A stretch of DNA of 8,298 nucleotides from assembly GCA_900547025.1 (NCBI GenBank), contig UREZ01000078.1, forward strand, positions 1 to 8,298, given 5' to 3'. Shown one piece after another: positions 1-5,759 of this stretch. The notes below the pieces were generated by a model. The model worked only from the letters and a program-made list of their open reading frames with translations. It did not search any database and was not told the origin of the DNA. Both the position numbers and the translations under genes were made by a program. The first letter of the stretch is position 1. Each line of letters starts with the position of its first letter. This DNA comes from an uncultured Collinsella sp. GTDB lineage: Bacteria; Actinomycetota; Coriobacteriia; Coriobacteriales; Coriobacteriaceae.

Positions 1-1
1 C

Positions 2-1276
2 GGCGTCGAACGCTTCCATATCGACGCCGCCGAGAAGGTCGTGCGTATCGAGGGCAGCGATCGCGTGCTGCACGAGGGCGACATCATCTCCATCGACGGC
101 ACCCAGGGTATCGTCGTCGATGGCGCTGTCGATTTGGTCTCCGCTGAGCTCACCGGCGACCTGGACACCATCCTGTCCTGGGCCGACGAGATCCGTCTGG
201 ACGAGACCGACGGTCACGCCAACCACGTGCGCGTCAACGCCGACAACCCCGAGGATGCCGAGCTCGCGCTCGAGTTTGGCGCCGAGGCCATCGGTCTGTG
301 CCGTACCGAGCACATGTTCCTGGGCGATCGCAAGAACATTATCCAGAGCTTCATCCTGTCCGACGACGAGGCTGTGAAGCAGCAGGCCCTGGCCGATCTG
401 CTCAAGGTTCAGACTGAGGACTTCTTGGCGATGTTCAAGACCATGTCCGGTCGCGATGTGGTCGTTCGCCTGCTCGATCCGCCGCTTCATGAGTTCCTGG
501 ATAATCCTCGCGAACTCGAGGTCGCCATCACCAAGAAGGAAGCCGCCGGCGCCAGCGAGGAAGAGCTTGCCGCCCTGCGTGCCCGCCTGCGCCGTATCGA
601 CGGCATGGTCGAGTCCAACCCGATGCTCGGCCTGCGCGGCGTGCGCCTGTCAGTCGTCTTCGGTGATCTGCCGCTCATGCAGGTCCGTGCCGTGGCAACG
701 GCTGCCGCTCGCCTTATCAAGGAAGGCGTCGACCCGTGCCCCGAGATCATGGTTCCGCTTGTTTCCATCACGGCCGAGCATGTCCAGACCCGCGAGGTCA
801 TCGAGCGCGTAATCGCCGAGGTTTCCGCCGAGGAAGGCGTCGAGCTCGACATTCCCGTGGGCACGATGCTCGAGCTGCCGCGCGCCTGCATGGTCGCTGA
901 CGAGATCGCACAGCACGCCGACTTCTTCTGCTTTGGCACCAACGATCTCACACAGACGACCTTCGGCTTCTCCCGCGACGATGCCGAGGCCAAGTTCATT
1001 CCGCTGTACCTGCACAAGAAGATCTTGAAGGACAACCCCTTCGAGACCATCGACTCGGCGGTGCTGGAGCTCGTGCGCATGGCCGTCGAGAAGGGTCGTG
1101 CCACCAACCCCGGCATGCACTTTGGCGTGTGCGGTGAGCACGGCGGCGACCCCAAGTCCATCAAGGCCCTGTTTAACGCGGCCGACGTGGACTACGTGTC
1201 CTGCTCGCCCTATCGCGTGCCCCTGGCGCGTCTGGCGGCCGCTCAGGCCAAGCTCGAGGCCAAGCGTTCCGCTTAA
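2..1276 (+). CDS. ppdK: Pyruvate, phosphate dikinase, C-terminal part (5' end outside window)
   Basis: The enzyme interconverts pyruvate, ATP and phosphate with phosphoenolpyruvate, AMP and pyrophosphate in the cytoplasm. The visible 424 codons are open from base 2, so the start lies upstream. They cover the end of the swivelling phosphohistidine domain and the whole C-terminal PEP/pyruvate-binding TIM barrel. Seen motifs are IGLCRTEHMF (the CRTEHMF form is typical of PPDK, not of PEP synthase or PTS enzyme I), LRGVRL, FGTNDLTQ, and FGVCGEHGGDP. The Cys of that last motif is visible residue 377, the position of the catalytic acid/base of the family. It lies 47 residues before the end, as expected for a protein of about 870-910 residues. 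The phosphorylated His should lie just upstream of the window. The coding sequence is intact and ends in TAA, followed by a terminator. The codon choice is strongly biased to GC-ending codons, which fits a highly expressed gene. Confidence 0.96.
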   Translation, partial: GVERFHIDAAEKVVRIEGSDRVLHEGDIISIDGTQGIVVDGAVDLVSAELTGDLDTILSWADEIRLDETDGHANHVRVNADNPEDAELALEFGAEAIGLCRTEHMFLGDRKNIIQSFILSDDEAVKQQALADLLKVQTEDFLAMFKTMSGRDVVVRLLDPPLHEFLDNPRELEVAITKKEAAGASEEELAALRARLRRIDGMVESNPMLGLRGVRLSVVFGDLPLMQVRAVATAAARLIKEGVDPCPEIMVPLVSITAEHVQTREVIERVIAEVSAEEGVELDIPVGTMLELPRACMVADEIAQHADFFCFGTNDLTQTTFGFSRDDAEAKFIPLYLHKKILKDNPFETIDSAVLELVRMAVEKGRATNPGMHFGVCGEHGGDPKSIKALFNAADVDYVSCSPYRVPLARLAAAQAKLEAKRSA

Positions 1277-1316
1277 CTGAGTCGCGTTCCATTTGCGCCT
1301 CTTACGCCCCCCTTCG

Positions 1317-1350
1317 CGCCGTCGCGCCCCTGTGGACGCGGCGGCGTTTT
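1317..1350 (+). terminator. Intrinsic terminator of ppdK
   Basis: A 10-bp GC-rich stem is visible: arm 1317-1326 (CGCCGTCGCG) pairs with 1337-1346 (CGCGGCGGCG), with one T-G wobble. The loop is 10 nt, and TTTT follows at 1347-1350. It lies 40 nt after the ppdK stop and 40 nt before the next start. It should insulate the secreted-protein gene from ppdK transcription, although the T-tract is short and some read-through is possible. Confidence 0.75.
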
Positions 1351-1378
1351 ACGTTGGTTCAATACATTGGCAACTGAC

Positions 1379-1385
1379 GGGAGGA
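1379..1385 (+). promoter_or_regulatory. Ribosome binding site deciding the start at 1391
   Basis: GGGAGGA ends 5 nt before ATG 1391. An in-frame TTG at 1367 lies upstream of this site, so ATG 1391 is the supported start. The resulting protein then begins with a positively charged signal-peptide n-region. I see no convincing -35/-10 pair between the ppdK terminator and this site; the promoter may overlap the terminator or be non-canonical. Confidence 0.8.
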
Positions 1386-1390
1386 CTGCG

Positions 1391-4198
1391 ATGAAAAACC
1401 TCACCAGGTATTTGCAACGAGCGCGTCGGGGAGCACAGATGACCCTGTGCTGGGTGGTCGTTGCGGTCACGGCGCTTTGCGGGATGCCGACAGCCGGTTT
1501 TGCCCTTCAAGATGAATCGCGCGACGAGCTCTATGGTGACGTGGTCAACCCGCTCACCATTACGGTCAACGATCGCGACTGCACCTTCGTGGATATCGAC
1601 GACGGCAAGCTCGAGGGTCGTACCTCGATGTACGACAACGTCTCGTTCTACACCGCTGCCGTCAAAAAGGTACTGCCCAACTGGGCGTCGCTTGCCTACA
1701 ACATCCTTGGCTATGGCGGAGGCGACGACTCCAAGGACTTTTTGTACTGGGACCACGCCGGCAAGGGCTTTGAGAAGGACTTCGGTAAGGGTCACTACAT
1801 CTATCTGTACGATGCGCTTTCGGGCGGCAACGGTGAGCATTCCGACGGCGCTGACAAGTCGAAGCAGAGCGGTCTGACTTCTGCGAAAAGCCTCAATGCG
1901 GTCTATGAGCGCTTGACCAACGATATCGCCGACTGCATCGGCCACAAGCTGACCGGCGAAGATTTCCGCACATATGTGCCGCTTGATGGCCTGTCGCAGG
2001 ATAAAACTGAGCAGGACGTCATCTATGCCACCATCGCGTGCGTGGACAAGCTTGGCGGCACCTACCAGTACGATTTCAATGGCTTTGGCATTGCGTTCTA
2101 TAACTTTAGAGTTCAGCAGCTCAACAGCGTGAACAAGCTTAACTGTGCGCCAGGGGACGCGCCGGGCTATTCCTTTGTAGATTCCAAGACTGAGCAGGAG
2201 CTCGTCACCTCGGCACTTAACGTCGGCTATGAGGACGCCTCGCAGAGTATCACGCTCGCCCGCGGTACCGAGGAGACGGTCGGCACGAGCACCTCTGAAT
2301 CCGCATCGTTTTCCAAGGGTGGCTCTTGGGGCGCATCGGTGAGCCTCAAGGAGTCGCTGGGCGTGCCCGGAACAGCGAGCGAGGAGATCGAGACCTCGTT
2401 TTCTGCCGAGACCACCATGTCCCAGCTGTGGGAGGCGAGCAAGACCGAGGAACAGTCAATCACCACGACGGACAACCAGTCGGTTACCGTCAATATGACG
2501 ATTCCGGCGCACACGCAGGTCAACAGCAAGCAGACGAGTTCTACCACGACGCTCTCCGAGGACTATGACCAGCCGGTGGGCGTGACGTTCGACGTCATCA
2601 TCTTTAACATGAATGGCGAGTGCTACGACGACAACGCCGCCGTGCAGGAGTTCCATACCGCAGGTTATGACCAGCGTTCGTTCTACACCACCTTTAGCGA
2701 TCAGTCGACCGACGCCGTGCAGAACCTGTTCCTGCGCTCGATCGCCCATCGTGGCGACGACGGCTACGATACCACTGCCGGAAACGTCACGAGCTGGTCG
2801 CATCGCACCAACAACCACATGGTGCGCGCCATCGATTGGAATTCGGTCCTGGCCGATCGTGAGGTTCCCTCGCGCAACGGCGGCGCCCCGCGCACGTGCA
2901 ACGTGCTTAACGACATGGCCGCGACCTATCCCATGTCCATTACGGGTGCCAATCTGTCGTTTGAGTCGGTGACGGTCGATACGCAGTTGGGCACGCCGCA
3001 GCCTATCAAGCCCATATCGAAGATTCTCGTGTCGCTGCAGACCGATAAAACCCGAAAGCTTACGGTGGGAGAGGAAGATCCCATTTCTTCCTATCGCGTG
3101 CGTGCAAGGGACGAGGACGATGTTGATTACTACGGCTTTGTGAAGTCGTCAGGTGACTGGCGCGTGGTCGATAAGAAGGGCAAGGAGTGCAAGTCCGACG
3201 TCATCGAGATCCAGACCGACCCTGTCACCCACGAGCAAGTTGTGGTAGGCAAGAAGGCCGGCACCGCCTACGTAAAGTACTTTATCCCCGAGGACACCTA
3301 TGTGGACGTGAACGGGCATGTCTCGACCAATGATGAGATCGACGCCGCGGCCTACAAATATAAGGTAAGTGACGTGGCGCCCGAGGCGTTTAACGGCAGC
3401 ATCAAGCTCGAGGGCGCGGCGCAGACCGTCGTCGGCGTCGAGGAAAACCTCAACGGCATCGAAGGCCTGACGGCCACGGTCTATGACACGACGGGCAAGG
3501 AAGTCGATAGGGTCTGCAGCTGGGAGGCCCAGGAGCTTGAGAGTAAGGGCATATCGGTCGCGACAGACGGCACGATGACCATCTCGCAACCGGGCACCTT
3601 CCATGTTCGCGCCTTTATTGACGGCGTGTATTCCGATTGGGCCGAGGTCATCGCCGCACCCGCAACGGTCGACCCGATGACGACCGTGGTCGAGACACCG
3701 GTGAGCGTTACGTCCGTTTCTCCGGGGGATTCTTCGGCAACGACGGATAGCACGGCTCCTGCCCAGGGAGAGCAGGCCGCTTCCGATGCGAACGCGGCCG
3801 AGTCTGCTCCGGCGAGCGACGATGCCGCTGCAGTGACTGACGACACAGCGCCCGCTGCCGCGAAGGATGCCTCGCCGATTCCTACGGGCCTCGTTACCGT
3901 GTTAACCGATATCTGCCGCTACGGCATCGATCATGGCCTCATCAGCACATCAAACAAGGAAGAGATGACCAAGCAGGACTTCGACATCCTAGGCATCCTG
4001 TACCTAATGGCAGACAGCCAGGACCTGGTGCCCCAAGACGCCGAGGACGCGATGAATGAATGGGCCCATGACAACTATAATGACGAAGAGCTTGCCACTT
4101 GGAAGCAGCATGCACTTTCGGTGCTGCTCGAATACGGCTATATCGCGCCCGGAACGACCGTGACGACGCCGACGACTGATGCTGCGGACGGCGCATGA
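1391..4198 (+). CDS. Secreted aerolysin-like pore-forming protein with Ig-like domains
   Basis: This is a 935-residue protein. Residues 1-38 form a signal peptide: basic n-region (K2, R6, R10, R12, R13), hydrophobic core 17-30, and likely cleavage after GFA (36-38). Residues 39-265 have no recognised fold. Residues about 275-410 look like an aerolysin/ETX-MTX2 module. They hold Ser/Thr-rich alternating strands, a candidate membrane-inserting hairpin at 306-343 with a short turn (LGVPG) at its centre, then a Ser/Thr-rich return strand ending in IPAHT (371-375). IPAHT resembles the VPAR/IPPHT strand motif of the family. Residues 509-540 (MSITGANLSFESV, then LGTPQPI) resemble the closing strand of aerolysin itself (ITGDFSAESQ...IGAPVPL, from memory). 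Residues about 545-660 and 662-758 are beta-rich, Ig-like. Residues 759-828 are an Ala/Ser/Thr/Asp linker, and 829-935 look helical. There is no LPXTG motif, lipobox or C-terminal membrane anchor, so release is expected. It could be a cytolysin, a bacteriocin-like toxin or a non-toxic paralogue. The pore-forming call is inferred from pattern, not alignment. Confidence 0.7.
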   Translation: MKNLTRYLQRARRGAQMTLCWVVVAVTALCGMPTAGFALQDESRDELYGDVVNPLTITVNDRDCTFVDIDDGKLEGRTSMYDNVSFYTAAVKKVLPNWASLAYNILGYGGGDDSKDFLYWDHAGKGFEKDFGKGHYIYLYDALSGGNGEHSDGADKSKQSGLTSAKSLNAVYERLTNDIADCIGHKLTGEDFRTYVPLDGLSQDKTEQDVIYATIACVDKLGGTYQYDFNGFGIAFYNFRVQQLNSVNKLNCAPGDAPGYSFVDSKTEQELVTSALNVGYEDASQSITLARGTEETVGTSTSESASFSKGGSWGASVSLKESLGVPGTASEEIETSFSAETTMSQLWEASKTEEQSITTTDNQSVTVNMTIPAHTQVNSKQTSSTTTLSEDYDQPVGVTFDVIIFNMNGECYDDNAAVQEFHTAGYDQRSFYTTFSDQSTDAVQNLFLRSIAHRGDDGYDTTAGNVTSWSHRTNNHMVRAIDWNSVLADREVPSRNGGAPRTCNVLNDMAATYPMSITGANLSFESVTVDTQLGTPQPIKPISKILVSLQTDKTRKLTVGEEDPISSYRVRARDEDDVDYYGFVKSSGDWRVVDKKGKECKSDVIEIQTDPVTHEQVVVGKKAGTAYVKYFIPEDTYVDVNGHVSTNDEIDAAAYKYKVSDVAPEAFNGSIKLEGAAQTVVGVEENLNGIEGLTATVYDTTGKEVDRVCSWEAQELESKGISVATDGTMTISQPGTFHVRAFIDGVYSDWAEVIAAPATVDPMTTVVETPVSVTSVSPGDSSATTDSTAPAQGEQAASDANAAESAPASDDAAAVTDDTAPAAAKDASPIPTGLVTVLTDICRYGIDHGLISTSNKEEMTKQDFDILGILYLMADSQDLVPQDAEDAMNEWAHDNYNDEELATWKQHALSVLLEYGYIAPGTTVTTPTTDAADGA

Positions 4199-4249
4199 GT
4201 GCAGAAAGAGTGCGTGTTTTTGTCTTTTTGCGCACGGGCAAAATAGTTC

Positions 4250-4277
4250 TTGCAGCCAAGGTCGTGGCGTGTATACT
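4250..4277 (+). promoter_or_regulatory. Sigma-70-type promoter of rplS
   Basis: The -35 is TTGCAG (4250-4255) and the -10 is TATACT (4272-4277), with a 16-nt spacer. Transcription would begin near 4284 and give a leader of about 60 nt before the rplS start. This is the best promoter match in the window. It fits rplS being transcribed on its own, apart from the preceding secreted-protein gene. Confidence 0.7.
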
Positions 4278-4298
4278 CGAATACGTTTGTTCAACTAC

Positions 4299-4322
4299 GT
4301 GCCGGCCAAGGTGGTACGGCAC
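4299..4322 (+). promoter_or_regulatory. Hairpin in the rplS leader
   Basis: GTGCCG (4299-4304) pairs perfectly with CGGCAC (4317-4322). Inside it a second stem of 3 bp forms (4305-4307 with 4313-4315, one G-T wobble) across a single bulged A at 4316. This leaves a 5-nt loop AAGGT. It lies between the predicted transcription start and the ribosome binding site. Ribosomal-protein leaders often bind their own product to regulate expression, and L19 leaders are known in Bacillota. Whether this is one is inference. It has no T-tract, so it is not a terminator. Confidence 0.4.
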
Positions 4323-4333
4323 CTCTAGAAGAG

Positions 4334-4340
4334 TAAGGAA
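4334..4340 (+). promoter_or_regulatory. Ribosome binding site deciding the rplS start at 4347
   Basis: TAAGGAA ends 6 nt before ATG 4347. An in-frame TTG at 4341 abuts the site directly and leaves no spacing, so the ATG is preferred. This start gives the usual L19 N-terminus MDYIRAIE. Confidence 0.8.
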
Positions 4341-4346
4341 TTGCAC

Positions 4347-4688
4347 ATGGATTACATCCGCGCAATCGAGCGTCAGCAGATCCGCGAGGACATCCCGCAG
4401 GTCCGCGTTGCCGACAACGTCAAGGTTCACTACCGCATTAAGGAAGGCGACCGCGAGCGCATCCAGGTTTTCCAGGGTGACGTCATCCGCATGGCCGGCG
4501 CCGGTGCCCGTGAGACCTTCACCGTCCGCAAGATTTCCTTCGGTGTCGGTGTTGAGCGTACCTTCCCGCTTCACAGCCCCAAGATCGCCAAGCTCGAGGT
4601 CGTCCGTCATGGTCGCGTCCGTCGCGCCAAGCTGTACTACCTCCGCGACAAGGTGGGCAAGGCTGCTCGCATCCCCGAGAAGCGCTAA
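4347..4688 (+). CDS. rplS: 50S ribosomal protein L19
   Basis: L19 is a 113-residue protein of the large ribosomal subunit, located at the 30S-50S interface. The length is typical (about 113-120). Seen family features are an N-terminal helix rich in charged residues, PQVRVADNVKVHYRIKEGDR, the segment RIQVFQGDVI, then TFTVRKISFGVGVERTFPLH, and a basic end RRAKLYYLRDKVGKAARI. In many bacteria rplS closes the rpsP-rimM-trmD operon. Here it has its own promoter and terminator, and its upstream neighbour is an unrelated secreted-protein gene, so it is a single-gene unit or leads into rnhB by read-through. Strong codon bias agrees with high expression. Confidence 0.98.
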   Translation: MDYIRAIERQQIREDIPQVRVADNVKVHYRIKEGDRERIQVFQGDVIRMAGAGARETFTVRKISFGVGVERTFPLHSPKIAKLEVVRHGRVRRAKLYYLRDKVGKAARIPEKR

Positions 4689-4703
4689 GAAGATCGCAGC
4701 GTC

Positions 4704-4721
4704 TGTCCACTCATTTGGACA
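4704..4721 (+). repeat. Inverted repeat TGTCCA/TGGACA before the rplS terminator
   Basis: TGTCCA (4704-4709) and TGGACA (4716-4721) form a perfect 6-bp inverted repeat around a 6-nt loop. It lies 15 nt after the rplS stop and directly next to the terminator stem. It may be an extra 3'-end hairpin protecting the mRNA, or a protein-binding site. No function is proven. Confidence 0.4.
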
Positions 4722-4722
4722 A

Positions 4723-4752
4723 AAGGGTCACCTTCGGGTGGCCCTTCTTTTT
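4723..4752 (+). terminator. Intrinsic terminator of rplS
   Basis: A 10-bp stem (4723-4732 with 4737-4746, one T-G wobble) closes on a stable TTCG tetraloop. It is followed by C and TTTTT (4748-4752). This is a textbook Rho-independent terminator. Confidence 0.93.
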
Positions 4753-4767
4753 ATCTGATTTGCATGC

Positions 4768-4774
4768 AAGGAGG
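4768..4774 (+). promoter_or_regulatory. Ribosome binding site deciding the rnhB start at 4782
   Basis: AAGGAGG lies 7 nt before ATG 4782. The in-frame ATG at 4764 sits upstream of this strong site and has no site of its own, so it is rejected as the start. Confidence 0.88.
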
Positions 4775-4781
4775 CCCCGAT

Positions 4782-5570
4782 ATGGCCAACATGACGAGCT
4801 CGGTTTCGGCATCGCAGGTTGCCGGCGAGCTGGCGAGCGCCACGTTTGAGGAGATCCCCGCCCTCGTGGAGCATTATCGTGAGGATCCGCGCCAGCAAGT
4901 GATCAAGGCTTGCGAGCGTGCTCTTAAGCGCCATGCCAAGGAACTTGCCGAGCGCGAGCGCGTCAACGGCATGTACGAGCTGATGCACGAGCTCGGTGGG
5001 GATGGCGTGGTCGTGGGCGTGGACGAGGTGGGTCGCGGCTCGGTGGCCGGTCCTTTGACGGTGTGCGCCGTGTGCCTTCCCATGGAGCCGCGCGTCTGGG
5101 GCATCAACGATTCCAAAAAGCTCACGCCGGCGCGCCGCGAGCTGCTCTCGGTGAAGATTGCCGAGGTCGCGACGGCGATTGGTTTTTGCCATATCGCGCC
5201 CGCGGATATCGACGATATGGGCATGGCCCGCGCCATCCGCGCTGCCGTCGCGGGCGCCGTGGCCGATACGGGGCTCGAGCCCGATTGCGTGCTTATGGAC
5301 GGTAACCCCTTGGGCGCCGTTCCCAACGAGCGCGACGTGGTGAAGGGCGATGCCAAAATCGCCTGTATCGCCGCGGCGTCCATCATGGCTAAGGTGACGC
5401 GTGACGAGATGATGGTCGAGTACGATGCCGAGTACCCCGAGTATCATTTGGCCGAGTCGAAGGGCTACGCAAGCCCCGAGCACATCGAGGCGATTCGCAA
5501 ACATGGACTTTGTCCGCTGCATCGTGTGAGCTTTTGCGGAAACTTTCTGCAGACTGAGCGCCTTTTCTAG
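4782..5570 (+). CDS. rnhB: Ribonuclease HII
   Basis: A 262-residue cytoplasmic endonuclease that cuts the RNA strand of RNA-DNA hybrids, including single ribonucleotides left in DNA. Catalytic carboxylates are visible: D81-E82 in GVDEVGRGSVAGP, D173 in LMDGN, and D190 in VKGDAKIACIAAASIMAKVTRD. The GRG and the INDSKKLT segment that bind the 2'-OH and hybrid backbone are also present. About 75 residues precede the catalytic domain (with EHYREDPRQQV and a basic helix). This matches the long Bacillus-type form rather than the roughly 200-residue E. coli form. The gene follows the rplS terminator closely and is itself followed by a terminator, so it behaves as a short unit of its own. It is intact. 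Confidence 0.97.
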   Translation: MANMTSSVSASQVAGELASATFEEIPALVEHYREDPRQQVIKACERALKRHAKELAERERVNGMYELMHELGGDGVVVGVDEVGRGSVAGPLTVCAVCLPMEPRVWGINDSKKLTPARRELLSVKIAEVATAIGFCHIAPADIDDMGMARAIRAAVAGAVADTGLEPDCVLMDGNPLGAVPNERDVVKGDAKIACIAAASIMAKVTRDEMMVEYDAEYPEYHLAESKGYASPEHIEAIRKHGLCPLHRVSFCGNFLQTERLF

Positions 5571-5584
5571 GTCAATTGTGGAGA

Positions 5585-5596
5585 CAGGGACCCCTG
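5585..5596 (+). repeat. Short near-palindrome after rnhB
   Basis: CAGGG-AC-CCCTG forms two 5-bp arms around two bases. It sits 14 nt after the rnhB stop and before the terminator. It is too tight to make an RNA hairpin, so if it matters it would act as double-stranded DNA or be part of a dispersed intergenic repeat. Nothing else supports it. Confidence 0.25.
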
Positions 5597-5619
5597 GCGT
5601 TTTATAAACCTGCTGGTAG

Positions 5620-5661
5620 CGGGCCGTGTGCAACGTGATTGTTGCGTACGGCCCGTTTTTT
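5620..5661 (+). terminator. Intrinsic terminator of rnhB
   Basis: A long stem is visible: CGGGCCGT (5620-5627) with ACGGCCCG (5648-5655), two G-T wobbles, then GCAAC (5630-5634) with GTTGC (5641-5645). This gives 15 continuous pairs around a 6-nt loop, followed by TTTTTT (5656-5661). It separates rnhB from the yraN-comM-dprA operon. Between it and the yraN ribosome binding site there are about 86 nt that must hold the operon promoter. I see only weak -35-like TTGGTC (5670-5675) and TTGGTT (5681-5686), with no good -10. Confidence 0.93.
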
Positions 5662-5759
5662 GTCGGCATTTGGTCAGCTTTTGGTTTGCTTCCGGTACTT
5701 ACCCGCATGAAAAGTGCCCTCATCATCGGGGCAATGCAGTGTGCGGGAAAGGAGACCCC

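Noticed and set aside
487..1164. Reverse-strand open frames opposite ppdK
   Set aside because: They are low-complexity Ser/Arg-rich shadows of a well conserved + strand gene.
1420..1440. Twin-arginine export signal (R12-R13)
   Set aside because: The pair is followed by GAQM, not by the x-F-L-K pattern, and the hydrophobic core is typical of Sec export.
1448..1482. A lipoprotein signal at Cys20 or Cys30 of the secreted protein
   Set aside because: Neither Cys has a lipobox: the residue before Cys30 is Leu and the sequence TALC does not fit. Cleavage after GFA is more plausible.
1349..1945. Reverse-strand open frame of about 200 codons opposite the start of the secreted-protein gene
   Set aside because: It runs through the intergenic region and a clear signal peptide on the + strand, and has no family resemblance.
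3872..3889. SPIPTG (residues 828-833 of the secreted protein) as a sortase LPXTG-like signal
   Set aside because: It is about 100 residues from the C-terminus, and no hydrophobic segment or basic tail follows it.
4210..4235. GTGCG...CGCAC hairpin with T-runs after the secreted-protein gene as its terminator
   Set aside because: The T-runs are in the loop rather than after the stem, and the stem is only 5-6 bp around a loop of 14 nt or more. I see no convincing terminator for this gene; transcription may run into rplS.
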